Of a stretch of 64,000 bases of DNA, positions 22,723 through 35,451 are shown in pieces (position 1 is the stretch's first letter; every line of letters starts with the position of its first letter). The notes beneath the pieces were generated by a model. The model saw nothing but the letters and a program-made list of their open reading frames with translations. It did not search any database and was not told the origin of the DNA. The DNA comes from Diphasiastrum complanatum (taxonomy: Eukaryota; Streptophyta; Lycopodiopsida; Lycopodiales; Lycopodiaceae), in the NCBI GenBank assembly GCA_029204225.1, contig CM055093.1, positions 35,554,870 to 35,618,869 on the forward strand, in the 5' to 3' direction. Both the position numbers and the translations under genes were made by a program.

Positions 22723-25700
22723 ATGTCGCACCCCATATCGCTTGATAGTTTGCACTCTTCGAATTATTCAGACATACATCTATCTGCATCAAATAGTCGT
22801 ACAAGAAATAGTAGTATAGGACATTGGGGATCAGATACCGTTTTTGGGCGAGCATCACGGTCAAGGAGAGAACAGGATGACGAAGAGGCTCTCAAATGGG
22901 CAGCAATTGAAAAGCTTCCTACGTTCGATCGGCTGAGAACGACAATTATAAAGGATTATACGGACGGAGAAAGGGTTGTCCACCAAGAGTTTGATCTGAG
23001 AAATCTTGGATTAGCAGAAAGGCAGAAGCTGATTGAAAAGCTGTTGAAGGTCACAGAGGAAGATAATGAGAAAGTGTTGAGAAAGCTACGGAACAGGATT
23101 GACAGGTAGAGAGAGAGAGAGAGACTTGTCATGCAGAGTCATATGCATTACTCAATTTAGCTATGATCATCAAAGATATTCTCTTGCTTAGGTGCAAACG
23201 GGAAGCTTTCAAATTTAGCTATCATCATAAAAGTTATGCTTTTTCTTAGATGCAAATTGGTGGCCTGGGAATATTTGCTGTGGCTTCGACTATTATTCAG
23301 CGTTTTGCTTTTGCCTTATGTTTGTTCAGGGTGGGTATAGAGGTGCCAACGATCCAGGTGCGATTTGAGCATCTCAGCATTGATGCAAAATGCTACGTGG
23401 GAGGAGGAGCTCTACCAACTCTCTGGAATTCTACCAGAAACACAATTGAAGTGAGCACTCATCAGCTTTGTCGGTTGCCGACAGAACTGAGAAGCTTCAT
23501 CTTATGTCAAGTCTAGCACTCAAATTGGAAAATACTGACTCAGTACGGCGTTTTTTTTGTTTGCGTACGTTTTACAGGGAATGCTTGAGCTAGTGGGTAT
23601 ACGCCTAGCGAAGCAAGCTAAGCTAAAAATTCTTAAGGATGTTAGTGGCATCATAAAACCTGGCAGGTAAATTAGCAAGCTCTCAGAAACTTAGCTCAGC
23701 ATATGATGTTTAAGCATTATTATGGTTTAGTTACTCAGTATAGGAATTAGCCCCATTCTTCTTGCGGTTGGAGTTTGACACTTCGTGTCATCTTTGCAGG
23801 ATGACCCTTTTGCTAGGGCCGCCAAGCTCAGGAAAAACAAGCCTATTGCTGGCACTTGCTGGGAAGCTGGATCCTGAGCTTAAGGTATCCAATTGCAATT
23901 CGTTTGCAGAAATAATTAGTCAATACAGCACTAGTTTCTATCTTTTCTGTTTCTTCAAAATGGAATATATTGTTTATAATCTGCTTCTGAAATTATGACA
24001 GGTACATGGTAAAGTCACTTACAATGGGCATGAGTTGAACGAGTTCGTGCCTCAAAAAACATCTGCTTATATCAGTCAGCACGACTTACATGTCGGTGAG
24101 ATGACAGTGAGGGAAACTCTCGAGTTTTCAGCACGGTGTCAAGGTGTTGGTACCAGATATGGTAAGGCCCACCATACCAGTTTCAAGTCAGCAACTTCTG
24201 TGGGATAACAAAGTATTACATTTGATTCTCTTCAGACATTAAGTGCCCTGGATATGTTGATTCGATGCAGAGATGCTTTCAGAATTGGTTAAGCGAGAGA
24301 AGCAAGCAGGCATTTTCCCAGAGGCAGAAATTGATTTCTACATGAAAGTAAGTGTGTAACCCTCTTGTTTTCCACAATTTTCAGCATAACCCGAACAGAT
24401 GCGTCCCAAAGTCATGGTGCAAATCGTAGATACCCGTTACAAACCTTTTGGTTCAAAATCTAAGGGAATGGAATGGTTTCGTGGGTGTTTTTTTCTCTTC
24501 GAAAAACATCAGTTCCCAAATTTTTTTTTTTTTTTTGAAAACCATAGTTTTGGAACCTGATTTGTTTTGGGGCTCCAAAATTTATGCCCAAAATTTGCGC
24601 CACCATTGAACATTGAATCTGAAGCAAATGAGATTTTCTTATATAGTTAACGAGATTGAAAGTGAACATGGAATGCTGATAAGTGACAACAAACAACAGC
24701 ATTTGACAAGCCATACCATAAAAGCAATCTCAACATAAAGATGACCCAAGTCACGAGTTTTAACCTTTTTTTAACGATACTGTTTGTTCAAACATTATTA
24801 CAAAAAGACACTTTTAAGGGGAGGCTCAGTTGGTTAGCTTGGCATCCAAAGTTTCTTTGGTCCCAAGTTCAAATCCCCCTTGGAAACCAAGATGCACTAT
24901 CCAAAAAGATTTATACCTATTTGAAAGGAACCAAAAGCACCATATGAATGAATCGTAAAATTATTTTCTAATGTGTAAGTGGTTTGAACTTTGTATGTCT
25001 AAACCTTTTATTTAAGGCAGCCCAACTAGTGTAAAAAAAAAGTTACAATCTCTTTTTCTTGAAAAAAATTACGTTCCAAATTTTTTTTGGGTTATGTTCT
25101 GAAAGGAAATGTTTTCGAAGTGTCGTTCCCGCAACTATGGTGAAAATGGCCAAAAATGACTACCGTTGTAATAAACTTAACTTGATAACATTGGTACTAC
25201 AGGCTACTGCTATGAAGGATGTGCAGGGCAGCCTTGTTACAGACTACACACTCAAGGTAAGAAGCAGATTTAACGGTTGCATCTAGATTTATGTTTGCAA
25301 AGATTTAATTTCTGTAAGTTCTGTTCGAATGTTCATCTAAATCTTTGTGCCAAGTGTTTTGAAGTTTGCTCTACCTAGAGCATAACTCGTCAACTTCTTC
25401 ATGTGAGTGGTCTTAATGATATTCTGCGATGATCTTGCAGATCCTTGGGCTCGATATTTGTGCTGATACATTAGTGGGTGATGCTATGATAAGAGGGATA
25501 TCTGGAGGACAAAAAAAGCGAGTGACAACAGGTTAATAGGCTATATGAAGAATGAGAAACTTGTGTAATCTGATTGCCTACACTAAACAGTACTACAAAC
25601 ATGCACAATGCACTAATTCAAGATCTTAATACATGGAAATGACATCTGCTTTGAATTCTGACGTTATGCTTACTTAAAGACCTCAATAGGCTATATTTCA

Positions 25701-28700
25701 CAGTCTCTTTGGTGTTGCAGGGGAAATGATCACGGGTCCAACGAAGACACTCTTCATGGATGAGATTTCTACGGGGCTTGATAGTTCCACCACATTCCAA
25801 ATTGTGAAGTGCCTCCAGCATTTCGTGCATATAATGGAAAGCACAGTTCTAATGTCACTGCTTCAGCCTGCTCCAGAGACATTTAACCTTTTTGATGATA
25901 TAATTCTTATCTCAGAGGGACAGATTGTTTATGAAGGTCCTAGAGAGCATGTCCTGGAGTTTTTTGAAAGTTGTGGGTTTAAATGCCCAGATCGAAAGGG
26001 TACTGCTGACTTCTTGCAAGAGGTGGGAAATTGGATGACGATCATTTAGGCATAGGAAACCTCAAGTTTTCGCAGTTTTTATAGCTTTCTTATGATGATT
26101 ATCAAGCATAGCATGTCAACTAGGATTTATATATAATGCTTTGACTAATTCAAATTTCATGGCAGGTCACGTCTCGCAAAGACCAACAGCAATACTGGCT
26201 TGACAAGAGGAGACCTTACAGATATATTCCCGTCAAAGAGTTTTCTGAAAAGTTCAAGCAATTTCATGTGGGACAAAGTCTAGCAGAAGAGCTTTCTCAT
26301 CCGTTTAATAAAGCAAAATCCCACAAAGCTGCACTTGTGTTTGACAGATATTCTGTCAGCAAGATGGAGCTTTTTAAGACATCTTTTGCAAGAGAGTGGC
26401 TCCTTGTGAAGCGTAACTCCTTTGTCTTTTTCTTCAAAGCTTCACAGGTTTGTACATCCAATTTTGATTTACTTGTTATTGTTGCTCCATGCAATTGTGT
26501 TGACCAAAGGAGTATCACAAGAATATTTTGTATGGGAAGTACAATGTTCCATCAAGTCATAATAGCACACCTTTTAGTATGAAGGTTGATATTTAGACGT
26601 TGGAAGTGAAACGTGACTTGTTGGAAATAATTGTTGCAGATTGTCATTTGCGGTTCCATTGCAATGACTGTATTTTTTCGAACAAAAATGCACCACAATA
26701 ATCTGGACGATGCAAATCTTTATTTTGGTGCTTTATTCTTCTCCCTTATCTTGATCATGTTCAACGGTTTCTCTGAACTGGCTATGACAATTTTCCGATT
26801 ACCTGTATTCTTCAAGCAAAGAGACCTCCTATTTTATCCTGGATGGGCGTTCAGCTTACCCACATTTGTTCTAAGGCTTCCCATGTCCCTTGTTGAGACT
26901 GGCATTTGGGTTGCTCTGACATACTACGTCATGGGTTTAGCTCCAGACGCCAGCAGGTATGCAAGACGTCCCTCACTTGTTGCAATCTACTCTGCTGATT
27001 GACAAGTTTTCCCATTAAATAGCTAAACGAAGACGCTTTAAGCTTATTATATAACATTCTTGTTTGATGGAATAAGAGATTAATTGGCAAGCTTGAAGTT
27101 TCAGAGGAAGATTAACTATTTAAGATAGTTTTCTGAGTATTGTTAAGAAACGATACTCATTGTTCATTTGCTTTGCAGGTTCTTCAAGCATTTCCTTGTC
27201 CTCTTTCTTGTGCATCAGATGTCATCAGCACTTTTTCGTCTCATTGCTGGAGTATGCCGAACAATGGTTATAGCAAGCACAGGCGGTTCTTTTGTTCTTC
27301 TTGTGGTTTTCATGCTTGGAGGGTTCATTGTGCCCAGAGGTATGCATTACCTGAAACAAGTTCTTGAATTTACAGTTCCTCTTCTGCAAGATGACATGGC
27401 AATTAGATGCACTTCCTGACAGAAACTATGTGTGCAGATAGGATACCCAGTTGGTGGATTTGGGGCTATTGGATTTCCCCTTTGGCCTATGGCGAGACTG
27501 CTCTTACTGTGAATGAATTTCTTTCACCCGGTTGGAACAAGGTATGGATCTGAGACTTACTTCTTGTGCACCATCCCAGTGATACTTGCCAGATGGAGGC
27601 CAAAGATGTTCTAAAATTCTTCTGTGAATGGCAGGTGTTGGGTAACTCCACTTTGGGTTCTGTAGCACTATCGAGCCGAGCAATCTTTGACCATGACTAT
27701 TGGTACTGGATTGGAGTTGGAGGCCTATTTGGTTTTGTGGTAGTGTTCAACGTCTTATTTACCTGGGCCGTGACCTATCTGAACCGTGAGTCACCATCAT
27801 GCCAAGAGAATGGATGCACTCATCAGAATGAAATCTCAACACGTCACATACCTCTTAAGCTGTTCTAAACAGACTTGGATCTTAGATTTTCTCCCCGTTT
27901 TTAATGCCTTATATGCCTTATAACTGACACATGGGGGTTATGTTCTTCTTAACAGCTCTTGGCAAACCTCAAGCAGTCATCTCGGAAGAGACTCTTGCTG
28001 AACGAGAAGCAATTCAAGAGGGCGTAGAGTTTGATCGGACATCTGGAACTTGGTCATCGAAGAAATCTCTACCTCGTTTCTTGTCGTCTAGCGATGCCAA
28101 TGCTGGTATGTTGTGCACTGAAAACCTTCCTGTTGCAGTCTTTTTGGGTAATCTAGATGTAGAGTTTAAGGACACGCCATAGCTCAAGATTTCATGAGTC
28201 CAGAGAGGAAGGGTTAAAGGCACAGTGAGTCACTAGAACAATATCTTAGCACAAGTATTGAAGAGCTGACTTTGTTGTCCAGGTCAAGTACAGATGCAAA
28301 GCATCAGAAGAAGTTCTGGCAGCAGTGGTATTGCAGCTGATGAAGGTCTGGAGTTTGCTGCAGGAGTGGCTCCTAAGAGGGGCATGATCTTGCCCTTTGA
28401 GCCCGAGTCAATCTCGTTTGACGAAGTGAACTATTATGTTGACATGCCTGCTGTATGTCCACCAAAAACTTCTTCCTGTCATGCAGTTATTTGCAATCGA
28501 ATGCATGCAAATTTCTCCCTTCTAGATTGCTTTGTGAGGATGTTCCTGAAAGCATAATGACCAATATACTGCGACTGCTTGCTTAGTGCTTAGAGTTTTG
28601 ACAGTTTGCAAAGATGTGTACTTTGTGGACATTCTTTGGTCTTGACAATTCCAATGCATGATCCTGTTCAGGAGATGAGGGACCAAGAGGTGACAGAGAC

Positions 28701-31496
28701 TAGGCTCCAGTTGCTTCGAGGAGTCACTGGAGCTTTCCGGCCTGGTGTCCTTACATCTCTGATGGGAGTCAGTGGAGCTGGGAAGACAACTCTTATGGAT
28801 GTTCTGGCAGGAAGAAAGACTGGTGGTTACACTGAGGGTGATATCTTCATTTCTGGGTTTCCAAAGAATCAGGCAACTTTTGCAAGAATAGCAGGTTACT
28901 GCGAGCAAAACGATATACATTCTCCACAAATTACAGTTCGCGAGTCTCTTATCTACTCTGCTTGGCTAAGGCTACCTGCAGTTATTGACTCGGAGACAAA
29001 GAAGGTAATGCTTATTCTCTGCTATTTGGTAATTGTAGAGATTAATTGGCAGCTGTTAAAAGGTATGAGCAGAACTCATATTCTCCTCATGCGATGGATG
29101 CAGAATTTTGTTGATGAAGTGATGGAACTTGTAGAGCTTGACAACTTAAGAGATTCCATTGTTGGACTTCCGGGGGTCACAGGTCTCTCCACAGAGCAAA
29201 GAAAGCGTCTAACTATAGCTGTTGAGCTAGTTGCAAATCCGTCCATCATCTTCATGGATGAACCAACTTCTGGATTGGATGCAAGAGCTGCAGCTATTGT
29301 GATGAGAACTGTTCGTAATACTGTTGACACAGGCCGCACAGTTGTCTGCACCATCCACCAACCTAGCATTGACATTTTTGAGGCTTTTGATGAGGTCAGT
29401 TTCAGTACCACATCAAAAACAGCTTCTGCGACTAATATGTGCTTGTTTGGCTTGAACTACAGAATAACTATACCAGTTATTCAACGATTTGTTCTATTTG
29501 GATCAGCAATTTCAATTCATAAACAAAATCTTCGTCTTTTGAGGTGAAGGACGTTTTGTGCTTCCTTTAGTTGAGAGTGGTGTGCTCACTTTGGTGGGGT
29601 AATCTTGCACTGTGCAGCTGCTTCTCCTGAAGCGTGGAGGCCAAGTAATCTATGGAGGCCCACTTGGCAGGCAATCAAACAAGCTCATAGAATATTTTGA
29701 GGTAATCTTCTGTCGGATTAATCCCTTTATTATGTGATATAGGCAGGAAAGGAATAGAGTTTCGGCACAGAAGAACTGCCCTTAACCTTTCTTTCTTAAT
29801 GTTCAGGCAATTCCAGGAGTTCCAAAGATAAAGGATGGGTACAACCCTGCTACGTGGATGCTTGAGGTCAGCTCTAACTCAGTCGAGCAGCGGATGGGAA
29901 TCGACTTTGCAGAAATCTATAAGCAGTCCAGTTTATTCCAGTAAGTTTTTGAAGTGCAATCTGATGCATAATAGTTCTTTAAAGTGCTTGTCAATGACAC
30001 CTTGAACTTTACTAGTTCTCACCTTGAACAGTGTCTTGAGAAGGGTTAGAAATCTCTGAATTTTGAATTATGTTCAAATTGTCTTCAGACGCAATAAGGC
30101 ACTCGTGAAAGAGTTAAGTGTCCCAGCTCCGGGCGCCAAGAGACTTCATTTCGCAACAGAATATTCACAAAAGTCTCTTGGGCAATTCATATGTTGCCTT
30201 TGGAAGCAGAACTTGACGTACTGGCGGAGTCCGGACTACAACTGTGTCCGGATTTTTTTCACTCTTGTCACTGCCCTAGTTTTTGGCACGATATTTTGGA
30301 AGTCTGGTCCAAAAAGGTAGGAATCTTCTTCCTCTAGCTTTGCCTTCTCTTAAATAGGATGCATTTATTAAGAAGATACGTAGTCGAAAGCACAATCTTA
30401 CCAGGTATGTGCAACACAGGGAGAAACAGCAGGATTTGATCAATGTTTTGGGAGCCGTCTATGGAGCAGTCATGTTTTTGGGAGTAAATAATTGCTCCAC
30501 AGTTCAGCCAGTTGTTGCTACCGAGCGTACGGTGTTTTATAGAGAAAGAGCAGCGGGAATGTACTCTGCCTTGCCTTATGCAATTGCACAGGTTAGCCAC
30601 TAAAGTTTTGTTGCTTCTTTCGTTTGTCAGACAGCTATCTTATCCAGCAAATCATATGACAAATTGTTTGATTGAGCAGGTTGCCATTGAAATTCCTTAC
30701 ACACTTGTACAGACAATCTTGTATGGGCTGATCACCTATTCCATGATCGAATTCGAATGGAAGGCAGTCAAATTTTTTTGGTATCTCTTCTTCATGTTCT
30801 TAACATTCCTCTATTTCACATACTACGGAATGATGGCTGTGGCAATAACACCAAACCATCAAGTTGCTGCCATCATGGCGTCCACATTCTACTCAGTTTT
30901 CAACCTCTTCTCTGGCTTCATGATCCCCAGACCGGTATGTAGACAATGCATAACTTGCTGACATGATCTGCAATTCGATTTCTAGACGCCAATGATAATC
31001 CATTATTCCACTGTCATCAAGAAATTTGTTTAGCATTTTGTCCAGTAACATCTGATCACTTGCTGGCACGATCTGCATTTAAATATCTCAATAGCATTGA
31101 ATCCATATGGCGCTGTCAACAAAGAACGTAATGTCTTCAAGAGATTTGCTGCAGTATACTGCTCAGCTGAGTTGAGAAATTAATTCTGAAATTTCTTGTT
31201 AATCCGTGCAGAAAATTCCGATATGGTGGGTATGGTATTACTGGATCTGTCCAGTTGCATATACTGTCTATGGATTGATCACTTCGCAATATGGAGATAT
31301 CACTCATGATATAGAAATCCTTAGTGATGATCCCAATGTACGGAAGTATCAGCCCGTGAATAAATTTCTTTCAAGCTACTTCGGCTTCGAGCACGACTTC
31401 CTGGGAGTTGTTACGGCTGTGCTCATCGGTTTCACCGTATTCTTCGCTTTTATGTTTGCATTGTGCATCAAAATGCTCAACTTTCAGCACAGATGA
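22723..31496 (+). CDS. ABCG: PDR-type ABC transporter (ABCG subfamily, full-size), 24 exons
   Basis: Plasma-membrane full-size ABCG exporter, order NBD1-TMD1-NBD2-TMD2. 24 exons join without a stop to about 1497 aa (family about 1450): 22723-23105, 23330-23450, 23578-23666, 23800-23884, 24002-24161, 24271-24347, 25203-25256, 25441-25531, 25721-26022, 26166-26447, 26640-26956, 27179-27339, 27438-27541, 27635-27785, 27956-28105, 28283-28452, 28672-29004, 29104-29394, 29618-29701, 29807-29940, 30089-30316, 30405-30591, 30680-30934, 31212-31496. Every intron is GT-AG and phases agree. Walker A1 GPPSSGKTS is at residues 204-212, signature ISGGQ at 343-347, Walker B1 LFMDE near 364-368. Walker A2 GVSGAGKTT is at 931-939, the plant-PDR signature LSTEQ at 1038-1042, Walker B2 IIFMDE at 1058-1063. 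The C-terminus MLNFQHR is typical. It is closest, from memory, to the ABCG36/PDR8 group; substrate not inferable. Confidence 0.95.
24815..24897 (+). mobile_element. tRNA-derived SINE, copy 2, in intron 6 of the PDR gene
   Basis: Matches copy 1 through GGCTCAGTTGGTT, GCTTGGCATCCAAAG, TTTCTTTGGTCCC and the terminal CCCTTGGAAACCAAGA hairpin. Box B is mutated (AAGTTCAAATCC) and five bases before the hairpin are lost. Same strand as the host gene. No clean target duplication is visible, only an imperfect CAAAAAGA repeated at 24801 and 24902. It looks older than copy 1 and helps make this 855-bp intron the longest in the gene. Confidence 0.8.
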
Positions 31497-31544
31497 TGAT
31501 GATGGGCAAGGAAGCATCCATCCCTTCAGCACATTCCTCGATAT

Positions 31545-31770
31545 TTTCAGAGCCTTTGAGCAATTAATCATCCATGTCTATCTGCTACGTTCAGATTATT
31601 AAGGATTACAAGAATTTGGAGCAGCCATTGAACAATTGATCATCCATGGCAATTTGCAACATCCATGTTATCAAAGATTTGGAGCAGTCATTGAACAATT
31701 GATCATCCATTTGGAGCAGTCGTTCATCCACTGGGAGCACTCATTGAACAATCGATCATCCATCCAAATC
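31545..31770 (+). repeat. Degenerate tandem repeats in the PDR 3' UTR
   Basis: Four to five imperfect units of about 30-75 bp contain TTGGAGCAGTCATTGAACAA and 'tgatcatccat'. They begin about 50 bp after the stop codon. A possible polyadenylation signal AATAAA lies downstream at 31854. Confidence 0.7.
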
Positions 31771-31853
31771 AGTAAGGGCTTCAAGAATTGGAGTAACCAT
31801 TTTTTACTCCTGAAGAACTACTCACAAGACAAATGAACCTGTGAAGGTTGTAC

Positions 31854-31859
31854 AATAAA
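31854..31859 (+). terminator. Possible polyadenylation signal for the PDR gene
   Basis: AATAAA lies 358 bp after the stop codon. Plant signals are loose, so this is only a candidate. Confidence 0.3.
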
Positions 31860-31899
31860 CTAGGAATAGTCTAAAGCCAAAAGCATCATTGCATTGTAA

Positions 31900-32660
31900 G
31901 AACTGTCTATGGCATGGAGTTTGTCAGATGAAGTTCAAAAGAACCTTTGAAAAATCTCCTCAAACCACAAGATCTAGAAAAAAATGTTATGGTCTTCCAC
32001 ACCATCATGCATTTGATTAGCCACCAATTTTCTTAGTTTTATGGATGATTCAGGAGCAAGCCTTGAAGATGGCTATAAACATGCAAATCCAACAATTCTT
32101 TCTTGTGGCAGCATAGTCCTTATGGTCTTTATTTCCTCTTAACTTTTTGAACACAAATGAAAATTTATTCCATACACTACAAGTCCCTTCCTCAAAAATA
32201 CTTGGACTAATTTGATATATCAATTTTGTGTTAAATCTTTTATAACACATCTTCAGATCCTTTTGGGTAGGAGTACATAAAATCTACGTTTATCCTTCAC
32301 ACAAGGGAATGATTTGTTTAGAGACCTTCAATGGTGGTTTGGGTAATTTTAGAGTTATGTCTTGTGTGAAAAAAAATCAGACTCGAAATGCACTTAATGG
32401 ATCAATAAGATCTTGGCCTAATTTGGGTGCACATCTAGATTTAGCTATAAGATAGAAATCATCACTTTACACATGCTAGAATTGCATAAGTCACTTTTGA
32501 TCATAAGCACTAAGATCCAATACGGTACTGTCCCTGTCCGTACAACAGCAACAACATACTGTCCTTCACACGTGTGGATGCAAGATCAACAATAAAAATG
32601 ACATTATACACACTAGAATCAAGATATCTTGAGAAATACACATGAGATGGACATAGAATC
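31900..32660 (-). mobile_element. Probable decayed 3' LTR of Copia family A
   Basis: On the minus strand the part near 32560-32660 resembles the family A LTR around its CACACGTGTG motif (compare 35000-35060). The rest is too diverged to align by eye. It follows the end of the minus-strand Copia open frame, so the position fits a 3' LTR. Confidence 0.35.
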
Positions 32661-32880
32661 AAAAGAGATGAATTCTCCACACCAACAACTTGCTTACCCT
32701 TTTCATCATAAGTGAGCCTCAAAGGTTGTTGCCTTTGCCTTGATGTCCTCCTTGGCTTTTCATTTGAAGAAGCCTCTCTTCAACATCAACATCCAAATTA
32801 TCATCAACAATGTCATTCACATCAAGAATGCTAGATCCAATGTATACACCACCACTTGAAGAAACTTTTGGATAGTATCC
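32660..32880 (-). pseudogene. Post-integrase linker of Copia family A (RLTYDE motif), RT missing
   Basis: Carries LRLTYDEKGKQV, the same linker motif seen at 45190-45230 and 60597-60630. In an intact element RT would follow. Here the reading frame passes into LTR-like sequence within about 20 codons, so RT and RNase H are deleted. Confidence 0.6.
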
Positions 32881-34017
32881 TTAATAAAAAATGACATCTC
32901 TTCCTATGACCACTTTCTTAGATGAAGGAATATAAACTTTGTAAGCCTTGCTTGCCTCACTATAACCAGCATATATACCTTTCTTTGAAGATGAATCCTC
33001 CTTTGTCCTATCATAAAGAGCAATGTTGATATAGCAAATGCATCCAAAAGTTTTGAAAAACTTGACACTCGGCCTCCTACCAAACAAGACTTCAAAAGGG
33101 ATTTTTCCATCCAATATCACACTCGGCCATCTATTGCATAGAAAATTAGCACACAACAAAGCTTGATCCCAAAAAGATTTAGAAAGATTTTCACCTAATT
33201 GCATGGCTTTGGCACTTTCACATAAGATTCTATTCTTCCTCTCGGCCACTCCATTTTGTTGTGGCGTCCTTGGGCTTGTGTACTTTCTCTTGATCCCATT
33301 TGCATCACAAAATGCTTTGAACTTGGTAGAAATGTACTCACCACCATTGCCACTCCTCAAGCACTTGATCTTTGTAGAAAATTGGACCTCTCTTTCCATC
33401 TTGAACTTGAAAAAGACATCAAACACCTCATCTTTTCTATTTAGTAGACACACCCAACAAAATCTACTAAAATCATTAATAAAAGTCACAGACTTAGCAC
33501 CTCCATTTCTAGTTGTAGTAACACCATGAATACCCGAATGCACAAGTTGAAAAGGCTTACTTGACCTTGATGTAGATCTCTTGTAAGGTAACCTATGTGA
33601 CTTTGATAAAGCACATTGCTCACAAACATGATTAATGCTTGATAAAGAATTGGGATGCCTCTTTGGCATCACCTCCAATGACTTGTAGTTGAGATGCCCC
33701 AATCTCTTGTGCCATACCTCTTGCATAATGATTGAAAATTGCTCTTTTTCCATACATTCAACTTGGGTAGCAACAACACAAGCATCAAGTTTGAACAATT
33801 TACCTTGCCTCTTCCCTTTTGCAATCAATTCATCCTCCTCCTTGATTAAACAAGCATCACCAACAAACTCCGCTTTGAATTCCTTGTCAAGCATTTGACT
33901 CACACTAAGAAGGTTCTTAGTGATAGATAGAATGAACAAAACATCTTTTAAATTTACATTCCTATTAGTAGAGGAAAATAGAAATTGTGCCAATCCCTTT
34001 GATTGCACATTCACCAT
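32881..34017 (-). CDS. Copia GAG-pre-integrase and integrase, open but active-site altered
   Basis: A 378-codon open frame on the minus strand. It contains GAG-pre-integrase (IKEEDELIAKGKRQGKLFKLD, EVWHKRLGHLNYKSLEVM), the zinc-binding pair CEQC, the catalytic core and the C-terminal GYSEASKAYKVYIPSSKKVV..RDVIF. Two of the three catalytic acids are changed: HSD is HSG (GGT) and RSDNGGEY is RSGNGGEY (GGC). The Glu in QNGVAERKNR is kept. The second family A copy (59611-60416) keeps both Asp residues. Each change is a single A-to-G transition on the coding strand. Predicted integration activity is nil. Confidence 0.88.
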   Translation of the reverse strand: MVNVQSKGLAQFLFSSTNRNVNLKDVLFILSITKNLLSVSQMLDKEFKAEFVGDACLIKEEDELIAKGKRQGKLFKLDACVVATQVECMEKEQFSIIMQEVWHKRLGHLNYKSLEVMPKRHPNSLSSINHVCEQCALSKSHRLPYKRSTSRSSKPFQLVHSGIHGVTTTRNGGAKSVTFINDFSRFCWVCLLNRKDEVFDVFFKFKMEREVQFSTKIKCLRSGNGGEYISTKFKAFCDANGIKRKYTSPRTPQQNGVAERKNRILCESAKAMQLGENLSKSFWDQALLCANFLCNRWPSVILDGKIPFEVLFGRRPSVKFFKTFGCICYINIALYDRTKEDSSSKKGIYAGYSEASKAYKVYIPSSKKVVIGRDVIFY

Positions 34018-34520
34018 CGTTGGCCGTGTAGATCACCTTCATGTCACCTTCAAATGCCATCAATGATAAATAATACTCATGATATGTCAAATGTGATGTA
34101 GCTCCACTATCAATCCACCAAGGATCAATATCTCCATGATTAGCCAATAAGCATGATGACATAACAGAAGCATCATTTGAATTTTGTTCATCAACACCAT
34201 CTTCATCAAGAGTTAGATTGCTTCGCTTGTCACCTTGATCTCTCTTCTTCTTGAAGAAATCACTAGAAAAATGTCATTTGACTCCACAACAGAAACATTT
34301 TAGCTTGGATCTATCTTTCTTCTTGCCAACAAAATTAGAAGGCTCACCTTGATCACCCTTTTGACCATTTGCTTTTGCCTTTGCCCTTGAACTTGCCTTT
34401 TGAGAAATAGCTTCCTCCTGTCCAACTTGAGATGTAGAAGATGATACTCCTCTTGCTTGGAGTCTAAACTCTAGTAAACTTTTGCTAACACCTAAGATTG
34501 AATCACACTCTTGAAAAAGT
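34018..34520 (-). pseudogene. Copia protease and C-terminal Gag, minus strand
   Basis: Reads PWWIDSGATSHLTYHEYYLSL (protease, Asp kept) near 34080-34120. Before it is a zinc knuckle with its second half damaged (CFCCGVK-stop-HFSSDFF near 34260-34300), then a Lys-rich Gag tail. The Gag N-terminus is missing. Family A, matching the protein order at 58314-59260. Confidence 0.78.
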
Positions 34521-34803
34521 CCAGCAACTTAAAAACAAGATATTCTATCAAATTTAGGGTTTCTCCATAAATGCAAAATATTGAATCAAGCAAAAGCTAA
34601 ATGCAAAAGCTAGAATATTGATACATCAACTATTAGAATGTAACATCCACAATCATGAGCAATTTTTGTTTCCACATTCCAGTAAGTGATTTTAAAAATC
34701 GGCATACTCCAAGTGATTTGACCTAAAATGTTGTTTGGATCACAAAAATCCACTTTCTATACTTGAAAATGCATGATTTGAGCTAGAAACACCTCCAAAT
34801 TCA

Positions 34804-35451
34804 TGTGAAGGATTTCAGATCAATGATGATCCAATCCACAAAAAGATCTTGGGTTACAAAAGAAGCTACTCTACCAATCTCTCCAATGTAGAAAAATCAG
34901 CATCTACACACAAAATGAGATGCAAACTCTAATATAACTTGATCAAACATGAATCATAAGATAAAGTATTGTTGCTTTCCATACAAAACCAGCAAGCTAC
35001 TGTATTTCACACGTGTGGATCCAAAAATAGCAAATATAGATCATTCTACACATAGAATTGCATGCAATCACAAGTATAGTGCACCAATGGATAGTAGAAC
35101 CCAAGAGAACCATGTATAAGCATGAAATGAGATAGAGAAGAGAGAAGATATGTCTCTCCACAAGTTACATCCTTTTATAACAGGTCCAAACCCTATTTGG
35201 CCACTTGGCTTTCCCACCAAAATGCTAACCCTACTATTTTTGGGTTTAGATTCAAAGTACCCAACATTCAAATTTGAATCTACTCAAACTCGACTTTTAA
35301 CTTTCCCACACTTTCAAAAAGTGTTTATTCAATTGAAATTTAGACTAACGAGCTTTGAAAAGTCAAACTTTAAGTCTAAAACAAAGTTGGCCTCAATTTG
35401 CCAAATATAAAAATGTAGCAAATATGATCAAACTAGTTGAACCTTTCACAC
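34804..35451 (-). mobile_element. LTR of Copia family A, minus strand
   Basis: On the minus strand it starts TGTGAAAGGTTCAACTAG and ends GATCTGAAATCCTTCACA, 648 bp. It carries a TATA box (TATAAAA, 35173-35179), a short CT-rich stretch after it, and CACACGTGTG near 35008. It aligns with 57175-57898 and 60943-61542. It acts as the 5' LTR for the Gag-integrase segment on its left. A PPT-like GAAGGGGGAG abuts its other end, so it may also have served as a 3' LTR. Confidence 0.78.

Noticed and set aside
22634-22864. Minus-strand frame over PDR exon 1
   Set aside because: Shadow of the transporter coding sequence. The plus strand is in frame with all later exons.
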